Part shown: piece after piece, positions 21,340-31,327 of the stretch
Layout of the letters: each line of letters opens with the position of its first letter
Position numbering within the stretch: the stretch's first letter is position 1
From: Glomus cerebriforme
Lineage: Eukaryota; Glomeromycota; Glomeromycetes; Glomerales; Glomeraceae
Length of the DNA stretch: 36,985 nucleotides
Reading direction: 5' to 3'
NCBI GenBank assembly: GCA_003550305.1
Contig: QKYT01000042.1
Span: 116,595 to 153,579 of the forward strand
Notes under the pieces: model-generated
What the model saw: the letters and a program-made list of their open reading frames with translations, nothing else
Databases searched by the model: none
Told to the model about the DNA's origin: nothing
Position numbers and translations under genes: made by a program

Positions 21340-21860
21340 TCCTGCCAAAATTTAAGAAATCAATAATGAAATATCAAAAAAAACCTATTAAAATACTGAA
21401 ATGCTGAAATAATTTCAATGTAAAGAAATAGCCAAAATTATCAAAATTATCAAAATACCAAAATAATTTCAATGTGATAAAATTGTCAAAATTATCAAAA
21501 TTGCTGAAATTGTCAAAATGATAAAACTGTATAAAATTAATTTTGATATGCCAAAATATAAAATCTGTATGAAATTAATTTTGACATACCAAAATGTAAA
21601 AACTATATGAAATTAATTTTAATATGCTAAAATTGTTAAAATTGTTAAAATTATCAAAATGTTAAAACTTAAAACTGTATTTTGACATATATAATTACTA
21701 AAGTTACCTGCTAAAATTCTACAGGCAAATGTCAAAATATCAAAGTTAAAACCTGTCAAAATGGCAAAATGGCAAAATAGTTTTGATATGTTAAAATTGC
21801 TGAAATATCAAAATTAAGTTTAGCATGTTAAAATTGCCATTTTATTAAATTGTAAACCAT
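21340..21860. repeat. Cryptic (TCAAAATTA/GCTGAAAT) repeat with a 37-bp tandem core
   Basis: Irregular iteration of ATCAAAAT, GTCAAAATT and GCTGAAAT. Within it, three tandem copies of about 37 bp (AAAACTGTATAAAATTAATT followed by TTGATATGCCAAAATAT) lie near 21524-21636. Similar words (ACGCTGAAATACCAAAACC) occur near 10345-10385, so the repeat is dispersed. Confidence 0.65.
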
Positions 21861-22191
21861 TTAACAATTACAGAAGGATGCAATATAGCTCATTAGAATC
21901 ATTTTATTAAGTTAAATCGAATGGTAGTAAATTCATTCTTTTACAATCACTAAATAGCCTGCGACATAACAAAATATCAATAATTCAGCATTTTTTATTT
22001 ATATTTTATCAAATGGTAGATTATCTAATGATCATAGAAGAATAAAATATAACTCAGTTTACAGCTTAATAAAATATCAATAATTCAGTATTTTTTTATT
22101 AATTTATATATATTTACTATACTATTTAATATTTCATTAAATTTCTTAATATTCAATAATCATAAAAGGATAAAACACAACTCATTAGAAT

Positions 22192-23700
22192 TAGGTTCTG
22201 ATCGGTAATGGTAATTACTAAACTAAACCGATTGGTTTCAACATCAGATCGGTATTAGTTTTGCGATTTACTAAACTGAATTCTTTGGTAAATATATCGA
22301 TCAGTTTTAGTAATTTTGGTATTGGTATCAGTTTTGTGATTTATCAAACTAATTTACCAAAATTTTTATATACTGTATATATATATAGATCAGCAATCTC
22401 GATCGATCTTATCAATATTTTTTTTTAATCTCATTTTTTTTCATACTTTCTTTTTTCTCCATACTTTTCTTTTCTTTGTAATTTTTAATTTTAATTTTAA
22501 TTTTAATTAATATTCAATAATAATGATATTAATGATATTTGAAGAGGCAGTAGACAATAACCAAAATGAACATGAAGCAGAATCAGATATAAATTTTGAA
22601 AAAATAAATACAAGGAGTAATACTAAGCGTAATTGGGCTTGGGCTCATTTTGTATTTAATGATGTAATAAAAAAAGCATGTTGCAATTACTGCAAAGCTT
22701 TAATAATTTGTAATAAAGGTAGCACTTTGGGTTTGACAAGTTACCTAAAAAATAAACATAATCTAACGAAAGAAAAAAGTCAACAAAGACAACCTACATT
22801 ATAAATAATTCAGCAAAGTCAGTCATAAGTATAATGATAAAACATTTATTATTTGTGATATTAAATATGTTAATATTTTTATTTTTTATATATTTTTATT
22901 AATAGGCATATAATAAAGAAACTTTTAGAAAGTTTATTATTAAATGGATCATAAAATATGATCTTCCTTTCATATGCGTAGAATCTGAAGATTTTAGGAA
23001 AATGATTTGTTTTTTATATAAGAATACATTTATACCATCTGCAGACACAATTAAAAATGATACAATAAAAATTTTTGAAGAACTATTTTACAGGTTATAT
23101 ATTTGTATTTTTTCTAATAATATTTTTATTTGAATTCTACTAATTATTATTTTAATTTTATAGAATATGTCTAGCAAAATTTCTTTTACAATTGATGGCT
23201 GGATATCTTCAAATAATATATCGTTTTTAGGTATAACAGTCCATTTGATCATAGATAAATGGAAATTAAAGAGTTTTCTTCTAGATTTTGTTAAGCTTGA
23301 TGGTTTACATTTAGGTGCTAATATTAAGGAAGCTTTTTTAAAAAGTTTAAGAAGTTATGATATTGAATCAAAAGTTAGTTTTATAAATAGTGATAATTTA
23401 AAAACAGAAAAATAAAGTTAAAAAAGTTTTCTATATAGATTCTTGGTATAACCACAGATAATGCTAGCAATAACATTATGTTCCTACAGGCTGTTCAAGT
23501 TGAATTAGCTGAAAAATCTATTAATTTTAATAGTAAAGATAAACATGTGCGCTGCTTTGCCCATGTAATAAATTTAGCAGCACAACAAGTTCTTATTACG
23601 CTTAAATCCATAGAAGGTAATGAACCATTAAACGAAAATAATAGTCTTATACATAAAGTAGATTTTCGTTATCAGTTAATGGTGCAGTAAAAAAATGTTA
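22192..23700 (+). mobile_element. hAT-type transposon, 3'-truncated
   Basis: A plausible left end, TAGGTTCTGATCGGTAATGG, starts at about 22192. It is followed by subterminal iterations of TACTAAACTAAACCGAT and ATCGGTATTAGTTTTG up to about 22400, the type of subterminal motif array hAT transposases bind. The transposase gene starts at 22523. No matching right inverted repeat or C-terminal dimerisation domain is seen after about 23700, so the element is truncated. The exact left boundary and an 8-bp duplication could not be confirmed. Confidence 0.6.
22523..23690 (+). pseudogene. hAT transposase with introns, truncated, two early stops
   Basis: Predicted exons are 22523-22828, 22906-23093, 23175-23373 and 23439-23690, joined by GT-AG introns (GTATAATG...TTAATAG, GTTATAT...GTCTAG, GTTAGTT...TATATAG) that keep the frame at every join. 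Exon 1 encodes a BED-type zinc finger (W-x-HFVFND region, CCNYCKALI, then GLTSYLKNKH). Exon 3 has KISFTIDGWISSNNISFLGI with the first catalytic Asp. The exon 3-4 join gives ESK/ILGITTDNASNN with the second Asp. CFAHVINLAAQQV follows. The distal core with the catalytic Glu and the hATC dimerisation region are absent. Two in-frame TAA codons (22802 and 22826) near the exon 1 end each fit CAA to TAA. It is a dead, 3'-truncated copy. Confidence 0.85.
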
Positions 23701-23759
23701 GTAAAAATTGTTTTTTCAAGGTCATTTTAATATATATTTTTTTCAACCCACCTTAATTT

Positions 23760-24515
23760 AGTCATGCAGTACATTTCTTGATGTAAATTCTTTCCTTTTT
23801 TGGTAAGATACAAATCTTTTCACAATGGCCCATAACTGTTTATTTTGAAAATTTTTAAAAGAAATTATATAAAAATACTGTAAATTTCTTTTTATTAAAT
23901 ATTTTTGTACTAAATTTGTAAAAATCACATTGTTAGCATATTTTTGGCTGTTACTTAACTTATGCTTTATTTGATACAACTCAATTTAGTATACAAAAAA
24001 CTATCTAAAAATACACTATTACTACTACTAGTATTAACTATACTATATAAATTGTTAATGTTATTATTATTTATATTACTATTATTTATCTATAAAACTA
24101 AATTTATTTAATATTAAGGGTATGGAAAACTTTCTTATAAAGTAAAATTAATAATTAGTATAATTAATTAATATAATAAATATAAAAAAAATATTTACTA
24201 TATATTAAATTAATATACTTTCAAAAAATATTTATATAATCACTTAATCAGTTTTTAAAAATAATAGATTATTAGAAGGCTAATTGTATTTCAGAAATCA
24301 GAATACATAGTAAAATAAAATAAAATAAAATAATTTGGCTTTAGCTGTTAGCTCCTAATTTCTAAACTATTTGTAAGAATTTGATTGGATAAAGTAATAT
24401 GTAAATGTCTATTAGCATATAGATTACACAAAATTGTCGATGATTACCATATTTTGCAAATTTACATAATTTTAATAATATAATAAGTATGTTTACTTAT
24501 TTTTTAACCAATTTT
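23760..24515. other. Spacer downstream of TOM70
   Basis: A minus-strand open frame at 23758-23979 (73 codons) has a Lys/Asn/Tyr-rich composition and no recognised homology, and I would not call it a gene. The rest is AT-rich; AAAATAAAATAAAATAAAATAA at about 24313-24332 is a small pentanucleotide repeat. The 3' UTR of TOM70 should lie just below 24518. Confidence 0.4.
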
Positions 24516-24517
24516 TT

Positions 24518-27035
24518 TTACCGAGCAAGCAAAGCAGCACGATCAGCATGTTGTGGGTATCTTCGTTTGAAAGCAATATGAGATCGTGCAGCTTCTGCAT
24601 ATTCCAGGATGCCTTGAAGTTCAGTTTCTGTACGTGCAACCTCTTGATATTTTTCAAGATATTGTAATGCTGCCTCCAAGTTTCCTCTGGCAAGTAGAAT
24701 CTCACTCATGATCGTGTTTGCAATATCGCTTTCTGGTTCAACTTTTTGGTTTTAATTTAAATTAATAAACACTTATTGCTAGTCCCCTTACTCTATAATA
24801 AGTTAATTCAATACTTACTTTCCAAAGCTTTACGGCAGAATTCTTCAGCTTGAGCATGATCATTTTTAACATGAAAACAGAGCATTGCTTTATTAACAAA
24901 AGGTAATGCAAAATTTCCATTTTGTAATTCAATAGCTTTATCAAATTGCTCCATGGCTTCATCAACACGTTTTTGGTCGGCAAGAAGTTCACCATAGTAA
25001 TTATGCATCTCAGCCGATTGAGCGAATTTTTGAAGTCCTAGTCGACAAGTCTTTATTCCTTCTGTAACAGACCCATTTTTATATTGGGCTATTGCAAGTT
25101 GAATATACGCATAAACGAAATCTGGATCAAGTTCAATTCTACGCTGATATTCTTTAACTGCCTTGTCAAAATTATTATTAAGGAAATATACTAAATATTT
25201 AAAATAATAATTAGATTATTATGTTTATTATATTTATTAAATTCAAGTTGATAATTATAAAATATACCTTGTCCTCTAACATTATTATATAACAATAAAA
25301 GTTAATAAATTACATATTCACACACATATAAAATGAAAATGAATTTAAAAACAGAACGAACCTGTGATAATATATGTCTGGATCATTTGGATCAATTTTA
25401 ATAGCATCCTCAAATTCTCGATATGTGTCATCCACATTTTCTATATAGTCACTTTATTATAATAAATGTTTCATTACAAAAACCAGGATATTACTATCAC
25501 TAACCTTGTTCCATATAAATTGTAGCACGTTTTACATATACTTGAACATAATCAGGCTTAATTTCAAGTGCCCTTTTGAAATCTTCCAAGGCCCCCGTAG
25601 AATCACCCGTTAAATAAGTAAAGGTACCTCTCATATTCAGGGCTTCAGCCATATGGGAACAACCAGCATCTATGGCTTTTCCATACGCCTTCATTGCTTC
25701 TTCGTATCGTTTTTCATTCAAAAAATTTTCCGCATCTTTATAAAAAGAATCGCCCTCTTGTTCCTTATTAACCTCAATGTTTTGTTCGTCATAAATATCA
25801 GAACCCGGCACTAAACATGGATAGAAAAAAATAATTGAATAATTAAAGAAATTAAACAGAAACAAAATATTATTATTCAAAAACCTTTATGGAATGCTTC
25901 CAAATATGAAGATATGAATTTTGTTGATGGGAGTCGTTTTACTCGATTCTAATAAAATCAATAAATTTTTTTTGTTAACATTAAAATTATTTAAACATAC
26001 ATATCTTGATTTACCTGAATAATTTCTTGAGCTTTAATACTAGCAACTTTTTTTAAAAGACGATCGATAGATGCTGTAGCATTTTCGTTTCTAAACTCTC
26101 CGATTATACAAACTGCAGTAAAATCTATTGTGGGATAAGACATTAAAATGTCGCTATGTTAAGAATTAAAAATTTTAAACTTTTTTAAAAAAAATATACT
26201 TATAAAATTATATTGATCGATTTATTATTTATTCACCATGTAAAGATTCTTCAAAACGAGAGGTTTGTTCGTATGCCATAGCGCGTCTATTTAATGCTTT
26301 GACATATAGAGGATCCATTTGCAACGCATTATTGCAATCCTCAATAACTTTCGTATATTCATTTGTGTTATAATAGCACGCGGCTCGATTACTATAAAAT
26401 ACTGGGTCCTGGTTAAAAGCAATCGCTTGTGTATAAAGGTTTATAGCTTTTTGATAATTGCTTTGACCGAATGCTGTATTTCCTCGAGTTTTGAGTATTT
26501 GTGAGGCCGCAACGCGTTTCTTAATAGATATATTAGAGCAATCAGACAGATTAATTTATTTTGCACATAATAAAAGATTATCAAATAACATTCAAATCAC
26601 CTCCACAGATAAAGCATTAATTTGTTCAAGAGTATAACTTTCGAATTCTTCGGCTTCAAATTCCTCTCTGGTTCTACCTCCTCTCTCTCTTCCTGTAATA
26701 AGTTGAAGATCAAGTAGGTTACTTATATATCAAATTCCGGAACCTTCAATCCTAAAGGTGATCAGACTTGTACCAGCATCTGCATTCCCGGCAGGTCTCG
26801 ATGTTCTCGTTCTTTTTGAACGTTGTGTCTGTCTTTGTGATTTTGGTCTTGGGGGTTTGGGAGACCAAAAGTAATAAAGGCCAACTCCAGCCAAAATCAC
26901 AGTTGCCGAAGCAGCAACGTAAAACTTATAGTCTTTATCTGCAAAATAGTCTTTAACAGACTTTACAAAGGATGAATTAGGTTCAGACATTGTCTGATTT
27001 GACGCGACATTAGAAGACGACATAAGTTCAGACAT
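24518..27035 (-). CDS. TOM70: Tom70, mitochondrial outer-membrane import receptor (TPR protein), about ten exons
   Basis: Receptor that binds Hsp70/Hsp90-delivered precursors at the mitochondrial surface and passes them to the TOM channel. Exons: 26774-27035, 26601-26692, 26237-26519, 26015-26153, 25885-25948, 25505-25810, 25362-25440, 25268-25275 (8 nt), 24819-25190 and 24518-24741. The total is about 610 codons, the usual Tom70 length. Residues 38-56 form the single N-terminal membrane anchor (FYVAASATVILAGVGLYYFW), followed by a basic linker. Exon 3 holds the N-terminal TPR clamp (RGNTAFGQSNYQKAINLYTQ ... PVFYSNRAACYY ... RAMAYEQ). IDFTAVCIIGEFRNENA and RLLKKVASIKAQEI mark the family-specific middle region. 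YYHRGQVYFL spans exons 7-9. The C-terminal TPRs end at ALLAR. The exon 3-4 join is out of phase by one base with canonical sites. Confidence 0.93.
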
Positions 27036-27541
27036 TTCGAAGACTAGCTAGTTAGAAATCCATATCACATTTTTCATTTTAAATCTATAATCAAAATCTT
27101 GTGTAACATCGATGTGAAAATGGGCTATAAGCCTACAACGTGATGACTTAATAATAATTGAATCATTAAAAAAAAAATTAATTTCGATAAGAATATATTT
27201 ATTTCATCGAATAATAAGAGTAAATCTCAAAAGGTATATGATACTAATTGAAATAATACAATAAAGTAAACTAAGTTTGCGAGAACGAATCACACAAATT
27301 AAATTCGGGAAATTTTTTTTTTGGGTTTCAAAATATTATTTTGATTGTAATATTCTCTGCTTAATCTATATAAATATTTACAGCAACTTTCAAAGACAAT
27401 AAGACATATAAAAGCTAAAAAAAATTTTGATTGCAAAACGAAAAGTAACAGAGGAAAAAAAGATAGTTTTTTTTTGTAAATTCAAACCTACAAGAATATA
27501 CCCTATGTTAAGAGAAAATATATTCCTCAGAAATTCATAAT
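27036..27541. promoter_or_regulatory. Intergenic region: TOM70 upstream region and PWWP-gene 3' flank
   Basis: Both neighbours are on the minus strand, so this 506-bp gap must hold the 3' end of the PWWP gene and the TOM70 promoter. A small inverted pair (GGGCTATAAGCC at about 27122) lies 90 bases upstream of the TOM70 start. No specific factor site is claimed. Confidence 0.4.
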
Positions 27542-29619
27542 TCACAATTCTGAAACTTTATTGTTAAAATCTTCTTTCTCATGACTGTTTACTTCTTGAT
27601 TGTTAGCAGGTGAGGATCCATTTGTGACGATGTTATCTTTGTTTTCAATTATATGTTTTTCCTCACCAATTTCTGATTTAATATCATTAATTTCGTCAAT
27701 ATCCATAGCTGATGGGAGTCTTTCTTTATCCTCTTTCACGCTATTACTATCAATATTTTCTACAATTTGCTTTCTATCAGTTTCTTTTTCATCAGGCAAA
27801 GGCTGATTGTTTTCTTCGTTATGAACAGCTTCTCGATTTGGTGATTCAGCTTCAACTTGAGTAACTGTTTTAGGTGATGTTTCTTCATCAGATCCTTCAT
27901 GAGTAGGTGCTTCCAATAAGCATTTCCATTTCTTAATTAAATCATTGCTTCGTTCTATAATCCTTTTTGGGTCTGGATCAATATTTTTTTCGGCAATTTT
28001 TCTCATGAGTTTGCCAATTTTACTTTCCTAATTAGAACGTTAATTATGTTAATTAACAATATTGAATAATGTGACAGACTTGAATTTTATTACCTTCAAT
28101 AAAGGAATAGTAATAGGAAAATTTTCAACTTCGGTAAATACTTCGTCAATCTTTTCCGTATCTAATAACTAGTAAATAAAAAATTAAATTTGTATAATAT
28201 AAACAATAATAACAATATATAAAGAAGAAATAAATGGAATTGATATAAAATTTTTACCTCAATATCATCTTTCAAAGTCATTCTCTGAAGCCTATGTCTT
28301 AAATGAAGCAACCTATCACCAGGTGTTCCTATTAAAGAAAAAAAAATATCGGATTAGTCATCTAAAATAATACGAAAATGTTAATTACATTTACATACTC
28401 GACTGTCGCGATTTAGACGAACGATGATGACTTTCAGATTCTATCCTACTTGATTTGCTTTCGACATCATCTTTATTATATTTATTTTCATCCTTGTCAT
28501 CTACATCACCTTCAGGTGATTCATTATCAGATTTGAGGGGTGACTTTGAACCCTCACTTCTTTCTTTTTTAATAATTTGCCGACTCTAAAATTTTGAGTA
28601 TATTTAAATTAATCGAACTTAATAAAATTATAAAAATTTATCATATTTATACCTTCTTTTTTGTTTCAAATTCATTCTTGTCATTATCCAAATCCATTTT
28701 TTCCTCTTCATCATCAGTATAATCTATTTTTCTCTGTTTACGTTTGGAAATTTTTTCTAAAGCAGAACCCTCACTAGCTCTACGTTTCTTCCCACTTTTT
28801 CCACTATGATCTATATCATCTTCATCCTCTGATGAATAAGAACGATATTTTTTCTTTAATTTTCCACCACCTAATGATGATGTTCTACGATGCTCACTTT
28901 TAAGAGCTGTGGACTTTTTATTTTTCTTATTTCCTTTATTACGACTTTTTGATTTTTTTGTATACTCTCCCTCGTCCTCGTCCTCATTCTCATAAGATTC
29001 ACTTGATTTCTTACTTTCATTTTCTAATTCCCCATCAGAATCCGATACTAAATCATCAACGGCACCTTCTTCATCCATAGGTTCATCAAAGGGTGAAGAT
29101 GAAGGATCTAAAGCTTCACGAATAGATCTTTCAAACAATTTGTCATGTTTCTTATTTCTCATTTTTTGCAATGTTATTTCAGCATCTTTCTTGTCAAATG
29201 GTTTAAGATCATTGCTACCAAACCAGCCACTATGAAATATCATTTGAACGTTAATTATGTTAATAATAATAAGATTTAAATTAATTTAATTATATTTAAT
29301 TCTAGAAATTTTTTGAAAGACGTACTAATCCTTAGATCCAAAAAATCTAACACCAATTGTTGGTTTAGGTGTTTTAGGTTTTTTAGAACGAACATCGGAA
29401 GGTAACGAATCTTCAACTTCAACCTATAAAATGAAGAAGAAAAAAAAATCCGAGTACATGTAACCAGTAAACTTGCTAAAAGCGCGAATCGTGTTACATA
29501 TTCGCGCCGCGAAAAGTATAAACCTATATAAAAATATAATAAAAATTACTTACTCGTGCTGGCCACCAAGGATATCCCTTAAGTTTTGCGTAAACGACTG
29601 TACCAGGAGAATATGACAT
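27542..29619 (-). CDS. PWWP-domain protein with TFIIS-N/LEDGF-IBD-like C-terminal domain, seven exons
   Basis: Probable chromatin reader. Exons: 29554-29619, 29326-29423, 28653-29229, 28399-28585, 28258-28328, 28094-28168 and 27542-28027. All GT-AG joins are in phase and give 519 aa. Residues 4 to about 66 are the PWWP domain (VVYAKLKGYPWWPARVEVED, IGVRFFGSKDYGWFGSNDL), which in this family binds methylated-histone nucleosomes and DNA. A long charged linker (about 90-310) alternates acidic patches with basic, NLS-like runs (KSKSRNKGNKKNKKS, KSGKKRR, KRKQRK). Residues about 310-395 (GDRLLHLRHRLQR, KIDEVFTEVENFPI, ESKIGKLMRKIAEKN, NDLIKKWKCLLE) resemble the TFIIS N-terminal/LEDGF integrase-binding fold. 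The tail is acidic. The order resembles animal HDGF-related/LEDGF proteins. A fungal PWWP protein of another lineage is the alternative. Confidence 0.88.
29482..29515. promoter_or_regulatory. CpG-rich inverted repeat in intron 1 of the PWWP gene
   Basis: GCGCGAAT (29482-29489) and ATTCGCGC (29500-29507) form a perfect 8-bp inverted repeat, followed by CGCGAAAA. It contains TTCGCGC and TTTTCGCGG words of the E2F/MBF-like type. It stands out in an otherwise AT-rich intron close to the start codon. A regulatory role is inference. Confidence 0.4.
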
Positions 29620-29895
29620 TTTTGGATCGCTCCCAAAGAAATATTTTATGATCTGTATTTAGCAGAGTATAAAAAATTTTCCCTTTAAGATTTTGTGTAT
29701 AATTATCGAGTTAAGGGAAAATAATGACAACAAAACAAAAGAGGAAGTGACACACAACACAAAATGACTAAAGTTGGCGAAGTTTTTGCACCAAGGAAAT
29801 TTATTGAAGAAAGAAAATCACATGACAAAGAAGTTTAATGACCAATGATCTTACAGTTGATCGTGATATTACTGATAAGCACATGACATTAATTT

Positions 29896-30555
29896 TTATT
29901 GCAGTATTTCAACAAAAATAAGACCAAACATCACAAATGAATTATCAGAATTGCTATTTCCTTTATGAAAAATATCATGACCATTACCGGTAGTTGTATC
30001 AGATTCGTTTGCTGGTAGCGTCTCTGGGATAGGTAATATCGTGAATGGCCCCATAACATCGAATATTAATCCCATAGGATTTGTTGTAGAAATCAATTCA
30101 ATATCCAAGAAAAATAAACATGAGTTTCGAATAATTGGTGAAAGTATTATTTATACAGGATAAGTAAATGAGGTAATATTTGTATTTGTACATTCTCCAA
30201 ATAAAAAGAAGTAGTTATAATAATAAATATACATTAAGTGGATTATTGCAGAAATAAATCAAACACAGTTATTATTACCAAGCGATAATTTCCATTTATC
30301 TTTTCTGGTCAAATTAGAAAATAGAATCAAGTTGATTTGATGTAACGGCACCAAACCATCCATTGAATTTCGACATTTAAAGCCAATTAAATCCCACTTT
30401 ACATCAATCTTGTCACCAGTTCCAAAATGATCCGGGTTAATGATTTTTACGTGACATGGAGGAGTACTAGAATGAGCATTTTTTATCAGAATGACCATTA
30501 AAAATATATAAAACACAAGACACAAACAAATTATTTTGTTGTACTTTATAAACAA
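29896..30555 (-). pseudogene. KRE9/KNH1-like secreted cell-wall protein with one nonsense codon
   Basis: Related to fungal proteins for cell-wall beta-1,6-glucan assembly that carry a KRE9/KNH1 N-terminal Ig-like domain. Exon 1 is 30279-30555; the 84-nt intron (GTAATAAT...TTTGGAG) leads to exon 2, 29896-30194. The join keeps the frame (KLSL/ECTNTNITSF). Residues 1-29 are a signal peptide, then HVKIINPDHFGTGDKIDVKW gives the P-x-x-F-x-x-G-x-x-I-x-V-x-W pattern typical of the domain. A later strand reads LFFLDIELIST. The C terminus is Ser/Asn/Asp-rich and ends with a short hydrophobic tail, as in GPI-anchored relatives. A single in-frame TAA at 30151-30153, after TSFTYPV, would truncate it at 106 residues. 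No short intron removes it, because no AG follows before coding resumes. It is either a fresh nonsense allele, an assembly error, or a protein ending there. Confidence 0.6.
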
Positions 30556-30768
30556 TTCTTTTTATCAAGTTAGTTAAATATATAATAGAAAATCGCAGAA
30601 TTTAATGTTCTCGAATTGATATCAAATAATCAAATGTTAGTGATTGATATTAACAAATGATAAATAAGCTTGACATACGTTATAAAAAGGTTTGTCCATT
30701 TTCTCTTAAAATTTTTACGAATCTGATATTTCAAAAAAAAAAAATTAAAAACTTAATTAAAAAAAAAA
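30556..30768. promoter_or_regulatory. Divergent promoter region with TATA box
   Basis: A 213-bp gap between two divergent genes for secreted proteins. TATAAAAAGG at 30681-30690 lies about 80 bases upstream of the plus-strand start and is a good TATA box for it. An A-rich leader precedes the ATG. Confidence 0.55.
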
Positions 30769-31122
30769 ATGATTCGCAAACAATTTATTTTCATCATTTC
30801 CTTACTTCTCTTCATCGTTATGGTCGTTAAAAATGAATCGCTAGTTGAATCAATTGCTCCAACTAAAACTACAGTCGCACAAGATTCAGCCACTCAATCA
30901 CTTTTTACCACACAATTTAACAGCTTACCGGGGAATCCTGATCCGGCTCAAGTCAAAATTGTTTATTCCACCACAATCAAACACACAGGAATTAAATCAA
31001 CCTCTACCGATTCTACTTCTCCCGATTCAAATGAAAATTTCGCCATGAACCGTGGTAATAATATGTTTAATATCGCATTAATTATAACATTCATAGCTGC
31101 AGCAGTAATGTTTGGGGGTTGA
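30769..31122 (+). CDS. Small secreted Ser/Thr-rich protein, probably GPI-anchored
   Basis: 117 aa, one exon. Residues 1-21 are a clear signal peptide (RKQF then IFIISLLLFIVMVV). The mature part is rich in Ser, Thr, Pro and Gln (ATQSLFTTQFNSLPGNP, KSTSTDSTSPDSNEN) and should be O-glycosylated. Residues 99-117 are hydrophobic and end the protein (MFNIALIITFIAAAVMFGG). They are preceded by small polar residues (NRGNN), which together fit a GPI attachment signal. The start is supported by the TATA box about 80 bases upstream. No known domain is recognised. A role at the plasma membrane or cell wall is inferred, consistent with its divergent KRE9-like neighbour. Confidence 0.75.
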   Translation: MIRKQFIFIISLLLFIVMVVKNESLVESIAPTKTTVAQDSATQSLFTTQFNSLPGNPDPAQVKIVYSTTIKHTGIKSTSTDSTSPDSNENFAMNRGNNMFNIALIITFIAAAVMFGG

Positions 31123-31327
31123 ATTTATATGGCGCAGTTTAATTATTATTTTTTAAAAAAAAAAACCGGTGATTATTAAAAGTGGGTTCTTTTTATTTTA
31201 GTTTTAGTTACTACTTATCACATGAAAATCACAAAGTCATAGTTACACAACTAGTTAATGAAAAACTTTTTATAATTATCTTGTTTATATTTCAGTAAAA
31301 AAAAAATATAATAAAATTAATAAAAGA

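Noticed and set aside
23758..23979. Minus-strand open frame of 73 codons between hAT and TOM70
   Set aside because: Composition is that of AT-rich DNA, with no motif; kept only as a note.
26319..26504. Plus-strand open frame opposite TOM70 exon 3
   Set aside because: Antisense shadow of the TPR coding exon.
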